64,000 nucleotides of DNA from Climacium dendroides (GCA_950106755.1 OX467082.1:8432001-8496000), one strand, 5' to 3'. Counted from the first letter of the stretch, positions 1 through 12,532 are shown. The notes: generated by a model from the letters alone, not told the origin. A program made the numbers and translations.

Positions 1-379
1 CAGTTTTATTTAGACATTGTTTCACATCAACATCAGTTTCATGTCGTTGCTGTTTTGTTTTGACAATGTTGCATTTCTATTGTCCACCACTTTGGCATCA
101 TTTTGCATCTTGACGTCCTAAACAATTTGGGATTCAACTCGATCACCTTGAGATTCAGTTCTTGGCTGAAATTTGGTTCAAGATTGGATACTTAAAATTC
201 AATGCAAGTTTGTTTTAACAGTTGGTGAGTTTCTTGCTTCTCATTTCATTTGTTTTGCCGGGGGTTTATAGTTCAATGCTTATGGGATTTGTTTTTTCCT
301 CAAATTCCACTCTCACAATGAGGATAAGAACATTGAGCACAAAAGAGAGCTCTAGTAGTTGGAATGCAACAAATTAGGA
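1..379. other. AT-rich intergenic sequence, left edge
   Basis: No coding signal, RNA gene or clear repeat is visible. It may include the missing left end of the decayed transposon that follows. Confidence 0.4.
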
Positions 380-1075
380 TGATTTGTAAGGACTTTGCAA
401 AGAAATGGGCATGCCACATGCCATTGTTTTGAAAAAGTGGAAGGTGTCTGGTTGCTTAGTAGTTCAAAAACCAAGCTATAGGCCTTGGAAGTTGTTCAAT
501 TATACATTGAAAGATTGGTCTCATCTCATCAAACAAGGTTGATGTCAAACATTTGTGACAAATTTTCTTGTGCATTGTAATATAAAATGATCATATATAC
601 ATAGGCTTGACTATGGAAATTGCATTGTTCCAAAAAAAATCCTATGTTAATATAGAAATTGAAGCAAATACTTGCATTGGACAAATGTGGTTTTCATGTC
701 AAATGAAGACTAGAGCAAAGTTATATAGACTAATGAGTCATTTGGGCTTAAAAAAAATCTGGGAAAATTAAAATATGGTAGAAGGTACATGAGAAATATG
801 TATGGAATTGTCTAGCTCTTAGTTTTGAGTCTAACCAAATATTTGTGATAGTTTTAGGTGCCTTCACAAGTTTTGACAAAAGTTCTTTAGTTATCATGCC
901 TCAAGGTGAAAAAAGTGCAACTAATTTTGTTCATAACATTTATGAGGGTACATTGAGTGGGTACTATTTTGTAAACAATCAACTTCATGAGCTCACTTAT
1001 GAAAGATGGTGCTCCAATCCATCACATACTATAATTTCAACAAAAGGTGACATCACTAAATGGTAGATAGTAGAG
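380..1075 (+). pseudogene. Decayed Tc1/mariner-like (DDE) transposase
   Basis: Translating across several frames gives pieces in the order of a Tc1/mariner transposase. There is a helix-turn-helix-like stretch near 395-515 (KEMGMPHAIVLKKWKVSG, then a basic RPWK). Near 675-710 comes WTNVVFMSNED, resembling the first catalytic block with its aspartate position altered. At 845-950 an open stretch reads VLGAFTSFDKSSLVIMPQG, and near 999-1025 comes MKDGAPIHH, resembling the second catalytic block. The blocks lie in different frames and are separated by stops, so no functional protein can be made. The third acidic residue is not convincingly visible, although the similarity may run on to about 1290. 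I saw no terminal inverted repeats. The family call rests on motif recognition alone. Confidence 0.55.
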
Positions 1076-1299
1076 TATAGAAAAGATCCAAATTGTTGTA
1101 TGATTTTGAGTTTTACATCTATATATTTGTAATGATGCTCAATTACTCTATACTACAATACAATGAAATTTGCAATTTGGAAATTTGTTTGGAAACTCAA
1201 AATGGATGGATATCCAAAGTGGTTAATTTCCAAACATGTGTAGAATTAGCATGTGCTAAAGAACAACCAAAAGTTATTTTTTTTTTGTAATTGCAACAT

Positions 1300-2069
1300 T
1301 GATTTCAATGTACATGATATCTTTGATTTCACTAATCTTGTGTGGATCTAACTAGCATTATTGCTAGAGAAAAGAGAAATGAGTAGTGACTCTTAATATT
1401 GCAATGAAATGACTTTGATGTAGTATATACAGGTAACATTGATACAATGGACTGCACCTAATTGTAAACTTTTCCTACAAGGCAACTACACCAGATTGTG
1501 AACTTTATCCACAACAAAGTCTTGCAGATTCTTACCTAAAATGTACGCAATCTAAACATTGAGAGTTCAGAAATGACTTGCAGGACACCTTCAATCAGCA
1601 CTTTGAAAATCATGATTTATTCAGGCAGTATCCAAACATTTGCAAGCTAAAATACTTGAGAATTGTTTTTCAATTACGAACAAGATTGAGCGAAAGTCTA
1701 GTACTAGAGACTACTCTTATTCTGAACGCTTCTGGGTGCAAATACCTTAATCAAAGCTATCATACTTGCGAGCATGACAAATATGAGGATTACAAGCAGA
1801 TGACAAAGATGAGTCTCACCAAAAATGACCTAAAACCTACTTTGCATTCTTGTGTGATAAAATTTGCAAAGAATTCAAAAATTCACCTCTACCATTTGTA
1901 GTAACCTTGCAACAAAATTGGAGTAGCCGTGAAATTCTCTTCAAGTTGGAGTCTCTTCACTACGTCACTTTAATTTCTGGACCGCAAGACAGGTTACCCA
2001 CCATGATGATCCTACACTAAGCCCTTTTGGGGCAAAGAATCCGAGCTTCACAAGACATACTCGATTCTC
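1300..2069. other. Intergenic plus probable 3' UTR of the uncoupling protein gene
   Basis: An open stretch at 1578-1901 matches no family I recognise and has AT-rich codon use unlike the neighbouring gene, so I do not call it. About 1900-2069 lies directly downstream (minus strand) of the uncoupling-protein stop and probably holds its 3' UTR. Confidence 0.4.
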
Positions 2070-4968
2070 CTATTCCTTTGGTATAAAAGCCTTCTTGGCC
2101 TGCAGTAGCATCACATAACCTTGTTAAAGCATTTTCCTGAGCATAATAGATAGATATTCATTCACAATAGATATGTTCAGTGACATTACGAAGGCACAAA
2201 TTAAAAAAAAATGTGCTCCAACCAAACTGAACCTGCTCCACAGTTATAAACATGATGACGTTCCAGGAACCAAGTCGACCAAAGTTGGGCCAGAATCCCT
2301 TGTAAAAAGCTCCAGCACCCTGCACAACCATGAAGTTGAAGTGAAAAGGGAGGGCAATCAATATTGCTCTAAATGTTATGAGGGTTGAAGCTTCTTAACG
2401 AAAATCAATCATGCATGAAAGAGTTGAAAAGTTTAAGAGAGGAGTTGAAGGGTAACGAGGCACGGACATCATTTTTAAATGTCTGAACAAAACAGTCAAT
2501 TGTGCCCTTGTATGCGCCCTGTCCTCCTCCCATCATTCTGGACTTGACCTGCACAACAGCAAAATTAATTTAACAATATAATTCTGGGAATAAAATGAAT
2601 CCCCGCTTCATGGTCAGCCTGTCAAAACCCAAAAGGTCTCGCATGCTTGAAATTCGGCAGAATCTGTGAAATCATACCATTTCAAGAAAATAAGTCTCAG
2701 GAAAGATTTATGTCAGTGGAGAGACACGAACCACGTCGACAGGAGAGCCCACACAGACAGCAATGAATCCTGCTCCTAATCCAGAGAGTATGTGAGTAAT
2801 GACGTTGTCTGTAAAGCCAGGGAGCTTCAATAATGTCTGCAATCCACAAAATGTCACATCAGCACAAAGAAAATCCTCCGTGAACATTCTCACTCACATT
2901 CTAAAAGGAAAAAAACAAAATTGGACATCCTCTGACCTCATAGGCTCATAGTAGCTAGGATAGAGAGGACTCATCTCACCTGCTTGACTTGGTCATAACT
3001 AGCCAGTTCGGCAGCATTGATGATGGCGTTACGAGCAACATTTGGACCAAGTCCCGTCCACAATTTAGTAAAACCTTCCTGAAAATGGAAGTCGAAGGAT
3101 TTAGGTCAGCAAGAAATCAGCACACGATAGAGGAGTCAGCGCTGGCCTGGAGAAGGAAATCTCAGAATCAGGTCTCATTACTTACAGAGTTCAGTACTTC
3201 AAGAAAAGAAGAATCAGAGTCACCCAATTTGGTAACAAACCTACAAGAATCGCAAGGTTTGAAACCTCCTTTCTAATATAACCCCAACCTACTTACGCAG
3301 CAGCCACAATCCAATCAAAGGAAGTGCGGCATTTTGACAGAAAAGAAGAAACGAAGGAGAGCGCACCTGTTTGACAATGGTGGAGTATGCATTCATGGCA
3401 CCGCTGTACCGACGAGGCACACCCGGCGCGAGCTTGCCCTCCGACTGGAGCCGAACTTTCACGAGATCCGTAGGACTTGCCACACAAATGGCCAATGCCC
3501 CTGCCGTTGAATCCACCCATGGTTTTCAAAGACCAACAAAAATGAAAACAAAACAAGACACAACAGATCCTCTTGAAAAAAGTAAAACAGAGACAATACT
3601 CTTTACAAGCCAATTGGAAGTAACAAAAGTAAATGAAATGATCTGGAGAGCATGGATCTGACCTGTGGTAAGGCCGGCAGCAATCTTCTTCACCAGCGGA
3701 GCATCTCCGACGTGGTCTTTTCCAATGTACACATTCTTCACCTGAGTACAAACCATTGATATAAGCAGAAGAAAAAACGAATAATCATTATCCAATTATT
3801 GCTTGCCAAGACAGAGTCTTCATTTTCGCAAGTTTTCCTTCTTTCTAGAGATGAACTGATTCAGAACCTTGCACAAATAGCATGAAGCATTAAGTGACCA
3901 AGCTAGTCACATCACTCAAAATAGACCAAATTGCTCTGAAGCATTCTTAAGTGTACTTCATCTATTTCAAATACCTATTGAAAACAGTAATCTTGTCGAG
4001 CAATAATTGGAATGAAGACTGGATGTCGGCTTTATTAGGGCTTAAGCAAATCTCTACTTCAGGAATCATGAATTAGGTGCAAAGAAGATTGTTTACCGGT
4101 TCATAAAGCCCAATTCGTAGCCCGCCAAACAGGCACTGGCGATGAAGCCCTGGAACGATGCCCTTCCACAGAGAGGCCACTCCTTCTTCTCTGGCGATGG
4201 TGGCCATGGTCCCGAACATTCCTCTGTACTTGGGCACAACATTGACTTCGCCTGCCAGGGCTTTCCCTTGCAGCTGCAACCTCACCTTGGCTGTATCTAG
4301 CGGGATGGTACATGTCTGTCATCGACCATTGCATACTTGTTAGCTTTCCATATCACTCAAAACATTAACAATTCCAAAGAAAACGCCCCACTCTTCCCAG
4401 TACGGGTGGACGCCCTACCTAGCATTAAAACATACATGAGTGAATACTGTTCCCATCATGACATTAGATTCTACAAAAGTAGATGCAAAATCATTAGTGC
4501 AGTGTCAAATTCTCGAAATAAAGTGACTCACATTAGATAAACTTAACAGTGCAATACAATCACAGGTTCAATCATTCTTGCTGCAGCGATATATCATGTA
4601 CCCTAATGCAGAACAATGCCTACCGCAACAATTTCTATAATCGTCTACTTAAGTAGCAAACACGAACAAGTACGAGTCACTTGAAAACGAATCCTCGCCG
4701 CTCCGGAACTTCAAAACCTCACCCAAAGTAACCCAACGCCCACAAAACAATTGCGAAAATCTCACGCGCGCCAAAACCATTAGATCGACAAATCGCACAA
4801 AAACCCAAAACCCAAAACAAATAGTACAAGCAGAATCTAATCCCCCAACAGGATAAACAGAAGTTAAGAAATCGGTACCTCCGCCCAGCAAGCGCTGAAA
4901 GCGCTGGCTAAGAAGGTGCCATAGAGCGGGATGGCTTTGGTGTTAGGCTTGGCCTCCCCCCCCGTCAT
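2070..4968 (-). CDS. Mitochondrial uncoupling protein (plant UCP/PUMP), 9 exons
   Basis: This is a mitochondrial inner-membrane carrier of the plant uncoupling protein type, exchanging anions and dissipating proton gradient. Exons on the minus strand: 4968-4879, 4315-4097, 3741-3663, 3500-3367, 3078-2980, 2836-2732, 2548-2468, 2319-2233 and 2099-2070. All join in phase with GT...AG introns to give 307 residues, about the usual length. The three carrier repeats each show the family signature: PLDTAKVR (exon 2), PTDLVKVR (exon 4) and PVDVVKSR (exon 6/7 junction). Long conserved runs include [18 protein letters not shown] and [14 protein letters not shown]. The start is the ATG of [11 protein letters not shown] at 4968. 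The frame stays open further upstream but begins there only with a non-ATG codon, and plant homologues start near this point. No truncation is seen. Dicarboxylate carriers are close relatives, but the match to plant UCP is clearly better. Confidence 0.96.
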
Positions 4969-5478
4969 GGCGATTGCTACAACAGATTGGGGACACAATG
5001 TAGAGAAGGAAACCGATGGAGAACAAGGTTTGGAAAGAAAGAAAAAAGACGTGTAATGGGCTGATGAGTCTTGTTTTCTCCGAATTGTGCAAATGGGGGA
5101 ACTGGTGTTCGATCTGTTGGGATCTAGAGTCAGGGGATTGAAGGGCTTGTTTTGTGGAGATGGGATGCGGAGAATTGGTTCCACGTTTCTGGATTGATGT
5201 CAGGAGTTGAATTGAATCGGTGTTCTCGTGATTCTGATTCTGGTGTGAGCAGATGCGGTGTCACCGAGGAGTCATCGCCAGTTCTGCCACGCTTGTGAGC
5301 TCGTCATTTAGGTCGAATCCACGAAGGAATGTGAAACCAGAGTCTTCACATGGAATGTACATTACGCATTCAATTCAGAGCTTTTTTTTTGGGGGGGGGG
5401 GCTAAAAATTCATTTAGGTAAAAAAATTATTTGGCTAAAAGCATGAAGTTTTCCCCAAAAGAATTTCAATTTAACCTC
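4969..5478 (-). promoter_or_regulatory. 5' UTR and promoter region of the uncoupling protein gene
   Basis: This less AT-rich stretch lies directly upstream of the uncoupling-protein ATG. No TATA box is obvious. A short poly-G run lies near 5391-5401. The call rests on position alone. Confidence 0.4.
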
Positions 5479-5480
5479 TA

Positions 5481-5750
5481 AGGTAGGTACACCCAAAACC
5501 GCCACTTTTTGCTGCTGAGACTATTTTCTATTATTAGATTGGTCAAATTTTCATATGTTTTTGTTGGCAAGTGAAAGGAGGTTCCAACACACCAGAGAAC
5601 ATGGCATTTGGATACTGGATGCAAAAGTTATTAAGGAACAAAGTTTGGTTCTGAAAGCATTTCTTCCACATAGGTATAGAACTGATTTTGGAGATGTACA
5701 TGCAGTATAGATGGTGGTTTAAGGTCAGTGGCACATTTGAGTACCTACCT
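5481..5750 (+). mobile_element. Miniature inverted-repeat element, family A, copy 1
   Basis: The element is 270 bp, bounded by perfect 10-bp inverted termini AGGTAGGTAC...GTACCTACCT and flanked by TA on both sides (5479-5480 and 5751-5752). That pattern fits a Tc1/mariner-type non-autonomous element with TA target duplication. The body is shared with an inverted copy at 10711-11135 and a degenerate copy near 19025-19305. It has no coding capacity. A 19-bp palindrome with arms GGCACCAAA lies just outside at 5762-5780. Confidence 0.75.
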
Positions 5751-8700
5751 TAAATGCCCAAGGCACCAAATTTTGGTGCCAATAACTATTTCGAAGTTAA
5801 ATAAAGCATAACCCATTTGCTGTTTTTAGTACTTTATATTTTTGAAAAATTCTTTTTGAAGTCTACTTTCATCATCAAAAAATACAATTTTGGAAATGAT
5901 TGATTATGGTTTTCTATTCAAGATTTGGTGCAAGGGTGTCCATCGCAATCTTGACTTTTTCTAGTGTTGAGAGCTCTTGAAACTGAGCCTCAAATATACT
6001 AGATCTTGGAGAAAAAATCACATTAGAAATTCATTTAAAAAAATTGTAGAGTAGATTTTGAGAAGCCATAAATTGATTGGATTAACTTTATGCATGTTAG
6101 GCCCTTTATCCTCATATTTTTTTGGTAACCAATTTTTGACATTTAACATGTCAAAAGAGGATTGAAAGATTTCAAATCACTTTCATAGTTTTAACACCCT
6201 TATGATCAACTATTATAATCTTTCAATCCAAAAGTAATATTAAATTATGTTCAAATAAAAATCTTATATTTTTATTACTTGACACTATAAATTGTACATC
6301 ACTAAGAAATTGATACATTTTATCAAAATGTTGTTTTTTTGTTCAATTTGGAACAAATTCTTAGAAGCTCAAAAAATGCCTTAGACATTGAGGGCTTAGA
6401 TAAAAACAAATTGGATGAAATTGCCAAATTGTGGATGAAAATAGAATTATAGACAAGTAATATGTGCTCATGTGATATTTTATATTCAATATGTGAATGA
6501 ATGTTGAAATTTGGAGCACCAAGCTATAGTATTTTATATCACCACTTTGGCACTTTATAAAAAATGAAAAAAAAAACTCTATTGCACATAACATACATTC
6601 AAGATTTTTATTTATTTTAGGCAATGTAGTAAGTGATCTTTGCTAGGGTAATACACTTATTTAGATCTATATAAATGAAATATGAAAAATACAAATGAAA
6701 TTTGAATTATTTGTCCAAAAATAAGTTCATTCATTAAAAAAAACATGTCCTAAGAGTATGTAGAAATTCAATGATTTCATCCACTCAAAATAGAGGAATA
6801 TATTGACTAATATTCTCTCAACAAAATTGTATATGTTTTGAGCAAAATGTTCCTCAAAAAATACATGTTGGATAAATTGTTCATGGAAAATTTGGATGTT
6901 AAAATAAGATTGTAAATGTTGTATCATATTTGATGGTCAAGGTTGGCATTTCTTGGTGAATAATTCATTGAAGTTGGAAAAAGTGTCATTATTTAGTATT
7001 ATAAAGCACAAAAAAATCTTTTGTATTTTTCAATTTAAACATTATTTTTATGCAATCTTTAGCAACACTAGACTTGTACAAATAATTATGTGTAGATAAA
7101 AACTTTGATTTAGATGATTTTTCAAACTCAAACACTTCAAGGATTGTTCACTATGGTTTATCTCAAGAGATATTCAATGGACACTTTCCAAGAAATTATT
7201 TTCCATATGTAGTGCAAGTGGGTAAGGGGCCTTGTTGGTTGGAATACATAGGTGATGGTTTCAATTATGTGAAATATTATTTTATTGATTATAACATTCT
7301 TGCAAAAAGAGGTTAGAATCCCTCTACAATATTATTATATACAATAATATAATTAGTTGTATAGTAGCCACAATTTATGGACAAGCTTCAATTCATGATT
7401 TTTTGTAGTAAAAGAAGATTCCACTTATGGAAAGCAACAAGTCTCCTATTTTAAAGTTTAAGAATGTTCTAATCTAAATTATTGATTTCAAGGCTTTGAA
7501 TCTTTCATTGCTCCAATCCTTATAAAAATTGGCATATATGTTTTCAATTATTCATGATTGTATTTGGTTAAGAAATCAAATGTTTTAAACTTATAAATTT
7601 TGAATTATGGCCCCTCAAAGTCATTTTGCTAGAGAAAAAAATCCCTACTAATTTTAATTCTAAATTGAATTTTGATTGAAATATCTCAAATCCAAGCTAT
7701 CAAATTCTTCAAAAATTTGGTAGTAGACTAGTTCAATTGCATTAAACAAGATTCTCCTATTAAATTTTTTTTTTAATCCTAAAAAGCTACTTCCTCCGTC
7801 TCCATAATGATCTTCTTGTTGGCCTTAATTTTTTTGTCTCCAAATGATCTTCCTATTGTACTTTGTGACATTAGAATAGGTCAAATTTGGCTTTGGATTG
7901 CTTTTAGGAACTAGCAAAACAACTCTAAGTAGTAGTTCCTCCTCCATCCATGTAATCATCAATCAAAAGACAAATAAAATGATTAAAGGGATCAATCATC
8001 ATTGTTTGTTATTATTTTTTGCATCTCTTTGAGTGTTTCCCAATTGAAGGAGATGAAGCTTTGGGAGGTGAAATAGAGGTCCAAACATAATCTTAGGCGT
8101 GCACTAAATGCCCATAAAATGAAAACCTCACACTCAACAATTAAATGTTCATTGGTGATTTTTGAAAATGCCCCCCAAATTTCACTTTCTAATACTCCAA
8201 TACTACACTTTGAAAAGGGCATTTGAGCTCAAAGATTTCTTAAACACCAAGAATGCACCAAACTCTACTTACAATGTGAAACAAGTATTTTAAATTATTG
8301 ATTTCAAAACACTTAATGGTGATTTTGGAACAAAGAATTACTTAGTAGTCCTTGAAAAAGTCTCCACCTAGACAAGGAAAATGATCACAAAAAGACTCCT
8401 GACTAGTAATCAAAGTCATCTTATAAGTCTTCTAATAGGTCATTTGTTTAGTCTATATAGCCAATGTGTTTCTAAATTTTTTTTTCAAGTGTGTATTTCT
8501 ATGAGTGCTCAAGATTGATATAAAAAATGCACAACTTGTGAAACATCTTTTGATCAATGGGGATTTTCACTCCAAAATTTCAAGAAGACATACTTTATAG
8601 AGTTACCTCAAAGATCCTACGTACAATTGGATCACAATTAAAAATTATCAAGATATTAAAAAGGACTAAGATTTCAGCATTTGGAAAGACTATTTTAGAG

Positions 8701-8757
8701 CATTCATTTGGTACAAGTACTTATAGAATTCATCCCTTCATTTTAGAAATACCAAAC
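5751..8757. other. AT-rich intergenic region
   Basis: No gene is visible. Short open stretches here have low-complexity AT-rich composition and match nothing I recognise. At 7790 the sequence CTTCCTCCGTCTCCATAATG follows a TA and closely resembles a Stowaway terminus. A similar direct copy starts near 7934 (TTCCTCCTCCATCCATGTAA). Neither has a matching inverted end nearby, so they look like fragments. Confidence 0.45.
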
Positions 8758-8904
8758 CACTACTAGAAAATTCAATTTTTTTTAATTGGTCATGTTAATT
8801 TGGTTTACTTTTTTGTTGATTTAAACAATAATTTGTTAATTGGGACAAAAGTGAATTAAAGCAACATGGCCAAATCAACAAAAAAAATGAACTTTCTAGT
8901 AGTG
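8758..8904. mobile_element. 147-bp miniature element with CACTA-type ends
   Basis: The left end reads CACTACTAGAAAATTCA and the right end is its near-perfect inverse (TGAACTTTCTAGTAGTG). The interior is AT-rich with a further inverted relation (TTTTTTT near the left, AAAAAAA near the right). Flanking triplets AAC and AAT match at two of three positions, compatible with the 3-bp duplication of CACTA elements. There is no coding capacity. Confidence 0.65.
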
Positions 8905-10518
8905 AATATGAAGAAGGTAAGTCTACATACTTAATTGAGATCACTACCTTATTGCACCACTATCTACATTTCATCATCATTTTTGAAATAAAATCTAAGA
9001 TCAAGGCACCCACTTCCAACACTATATCCAAAATGTCCAACTTAATTACATAAATGCAAAAAAATGGTGTGTAATTGAACTTCATAAATTCATAGTATTA
9101 TCACATATATTTAAAAAATCATCAGTTTCTTTTAATTCATAATTTTCAATTGCCAACATGTAAAAATAATTTCACGTACTAATTCTACTATAAAATATGG
9201 AGAATTACTTAAAGTAACTAAAATAGTTACTTCCAACTCAGAGTTGTCATTCATCTTTTATTCATGTGACTCAAAGCTCTTATAAGACGATAATGACAAT
9301 CCTATATTTAGGTCCTAAAATAAACATGTGTATAATAGATAGTGACATAAATAGATGAAATTTGCAAATATATAGGAAATTTTGTTAAAATGATGGTATT
9401 CCATGTGCCATTTTCAAACCATCTGGTCTAAACCATAAAAGTGCCATCTAGAACTAGTATAGATTTCAAAAATGTTTGACTTATATAGATTCCAAACCAC
9501 ATGGTTTGAACCATAAAACTATAGAAGTGCCATCTAGGATAGTTCTAGATTTTTGACATCTAGGACCAATGTACATTTTAGATTGCTCAAATTGAACTAT
9601 AGGAATTGCCAAAGTAGTGGAATGGCGCCATTTTAATGAAATTCTCCATAAATGTTGGCTAAAACAAATACTCATTTACTTCAAAAATTGCAATAACTAA
9701 TCAAAAAATTAGTTTTTTTCAACAAATTTTAGATAGTCATATTGAAGCACAAGTAAGAAACTTGTATAAAATGATTATTTCAAAAAACATCAAACAATTT
9801 TTGATTATTTCATAATTTAATCAAATTTTTTTAGTGAAAATATTTTTTATAGAGGTAATTTTTTTTCAAAGATTATTTACTAATTATAATTTAAAATAAT
9901 AATTTTCTAGTAAGAATTTTATAAATTTATAAATTTTATTGAATGAAATATTATTAACTAAAATATGACCTCAATATACTTATGGTTATTATAATCCACT
10001 ACAAAACTATCCAAAAAATCATAAAATATAAAATATAAATATTTTATACACTTTTCAAAATTTCCACAATTTTTTGGAGAATTTTGGAATAAACATAAAA
10101 ATCATAAATATTTGGATTCATATTTTAGTTAGTATCATTTTACACAATAAAACTTTAAATTTTGTAAAATTCTTACTAAAAATTTCCAAAAAGAATTTAT
10201 ATTGTCCTTATTAAAGAATTTTGAAAAAAAATCCTTCTGTTGAAAAGGTTTTGTTTTGCTAATAAGTTTGATTAAATTATTAAAAAATTAAAAAAATTAA
10301 AAAAATTAAAAAAATTAAAAAATTAAAAAAATTAAATTTATACACTTGTGTTATTTATATCATGTTGTATCCGAATTTTGTTTAAAATCTCAAATTCCTC
10401 AATTAGCAATGGCAATTTTTGTAAGTATAAGTGTACCAAACATTTTGAGAGTCATTGTAAGTGTACTTACCTTAGATTCAAAACTCCACTATACAGTCAA
10501 TACTAAGTGTAGACGTAG
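8905..10518. other. AT-rich intergenic region with a short tandem repeat
   Basis: No gene is seen. A diverged duplication lies at about 9416-9457 and 9490-9540, sharing GTGCCATCTAGAA-like sequence. An ATTAAAAAA-type minisatellite lies at about 10279-10338. Confidence 0.5.
10279..10338. repeat. AT minisatellite, units of about 7-9 bp
   Basis: Direct reading shows consecutive ATTAAAAAA-like units with small length changes. Confidence 0.8.
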
Positions 10519-10631
10519 GCTCTAAAATTGCCCACCTCCTCAAATGTATTCGCTTTGTACATTCTTGAGGTCTATGAAAAAGCAACATGTACAAAATAGT
10601 GTACATTTGAGGAGGTAGGCAATTCTAGAGC
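10519..10631. mobile_element. Hairpin element, family B, copy 1
   Basis: This 113-bp inverted repeat has a left arm GCTCTAAAATTGCCCACCTC and a right arm that is its near inverse, ending AATTCTAGAGC. The arms continue through CTCAAATGTA and TACATTTGAG. A related hairpin lies at 19331-19504. In both places it sits beside a family-A element in the same relative orientation. Confidence 0.7.
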
Positions 10632-10710
10632 ATGTGTGCTTTTAGAACCTCCTACCTCTATGAACAAATAAACCTCTCTAATGTAATCTTGTGAGATAGT
10701 CTTGGACCTA

Positions 10711-11135
10711 AGGTAGGTACCCAAATGTGCCACTGACCTTAAACTGCCATCTATACTATATGTACATCTCTAAAATCAGTTATGTACCTATGTGAAAATC
10801 TATACTATATGTACATCTCTAAAATCAGTTATGTACCTATGTGGAAGAAACGCTTTCAGAACCAAACTTTGTTCCTTCATAACTTTTGCATACAGTATCC
10901 AAATGCTTTCAGAACCAAACTTTGTTCCTTCATAACTTTTGCATACAGTATCCAAATGCTTTCAAAACCAAACCTTGTTCCTTCATAACTTTTGCATACA
11001 GTATCCAAATGCCACGTTCTCTGGTGTGTTGGAACCTCCTTTCACTTGCCAACAACAAAATATGAAAATTTGACCAGTCTAATTATAGAAAATAGGCTCA
11101 GTAGCAAAAAGTGGCAGTTTTGGGTGTACCTACCT
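10711..11135 (-). mobile_element. Family A miniature element, copy 2, inverted and internally expanded
   Basis: The same AGGTAGGTAC termini and flanking TA (10709-10710 and 11136-11137) bound a 425-bp element. Its body is the reverse complement of the copy at 5481-5750. It is longer because of internal tandem duplications: a CTATACTATATGTACATCTC unit occurs twice (about 10750-10840), and a unit of about 55 bp containing AACCAAACTTTGTTCCTTCA occurs about three times (about 10855-11010). Confidence 0.75.
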
Positions 11136-12390
11136 TAATGGTTTAGAGAGGTTCTACTGTACTAGCACGGTGCAGGTGTTTAGAAATTAGAATAATGATC
11201 TCTAAAAGAGTTTGGAAGCAATCCCCTCAGTCTGCAGATACCGAGGCCAAATTCTTGAGAAGATCGAAAGTGAAAACTCCGAGATCAAAAGATTTGGGAC
11301 TCAGCAGCACAAGGGTCGTCACATGCAGGATTTGGAAGCAAGATTTGAAGCGATATCAGCCCAGGCTAAGCTAGGAGCACATGAAACCCCAAAACTCCAA
11401 ACCTAACCTAACCTGCTTCGGTTGACTCTTCCCACAAGCGAGTTGAAAAATGTACCGGCTACTCAACTGAACCTCATGACACTGACTGAGTACAGGTCGG
11501 AGAGAAAGACAAAATGAAGCATTAAAAATCTATAAAACAGCTCCGTGGATTACTCAGTTTCAGCACATAACTTATCCACAGAATTGCTGTTAGTCTAATC
11601 TAAAATCTAGTCAAGACCTAGTCAAGTGGATTGATATTGCCACATGTCCACCTCATATTATGGGTCGGACCACCCACACCTAATCACTCAGCTCAAGCGA
11701 CGATGGTGAGCAGTTGAGTGCGATGGAAATTTTTCCTGAGTAGGGAGATAGAAAATATTGTGATTGCATAAATTTTTGGAATTTTATTCGCAAAACTGAA
11801 ATTCCTGTAAATTTCGGGAGGCAAAAAGTGTTCCGAACCAGTATCCGACGTCGAGAGTGCTGCAATTCCTGCACTTCCTGTTCAGGCGTATAAATTTCAA
11901 AATAATACATGTAACACTTGCCATTCAGTAATTAATTGTTCCTCGCAGCCTCGCACATCGTGCATGTCATTAAAACCAGCCTTCTAAACGCGGTTCACAA
12001 AAAGTTCTGCCTGCCGGAAATTGCCTACAAGTAGAGGACCCGTCCCTGGTTGGTAATGGGGTGGTCCGGCTCTATGGAAAGATCACACCGTTTCTTGCAT
12101 GAAGCGTAAGAATCACATCTACAAATAAAATATAAAGACTTGATAATCAATGAACTTTCCGTACAGACTGAACTCCATAAACGAGATCAGTTAAAAGCAC
12201 GCTCTCCAAGGGCTAATTAAAACGGCTAGTTCTCTGTTTACAGCAGCTGAAGCAAGGTTGAATGTCCAACCAGGCCCGCATTTGATGTTACGGTTGATGT
12301 TTGTAATGTGAATCTGCTCCAAAAGTAGGGCTAAATTCGTTCCTAAGACCCTCCGTAACAGCACCCTCTAACATCAAGTGAGAACAGAAC
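11136..12390. other. Intergenic region without a recognised gene
   Basis: Composition is less AT-rich than the neighbouring gaps. Short open stretches at 11212-11406 (plus) and 11680-11910 (minus) match no family I recognise. A transcript without a long coding region cannot be excluded. Confidence 0.35.
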
Positions 12391-12532
12391 TTAGGGCCTG
12401 TTTACATGCTCCGGTGGGTGGGCAAAGTGGAACAGTGCATTGCCCACACCCGGTGGGGAATCCTCTGCCCACCCACCTGAAAATCACTTTTATGGACAAG
12501 CCCGGTGGGCACAAGTCACCTGCCCAAGTCAC
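12391..12532. mobile_element. Truncated inverted-repeat element related to the one at 12759
   Basis: The left end TTAGGGCCTGTTTACATGCT resembles the terminus at 12759. An internal inverted repeat pairs GGTGGGTGGGCA (near 12415) with TGCCCACCCACC (near 12467). The matching right terminus is not present. Confidence 0.45.

Noticed and set aside
4864..5184. An earlier, longer N-terminus for the uncoupling protein
   Set aside because: The upstream extension begins with a non-ATG codon and has no carrier similarity. The ATG at 4968 gives the normal family length.
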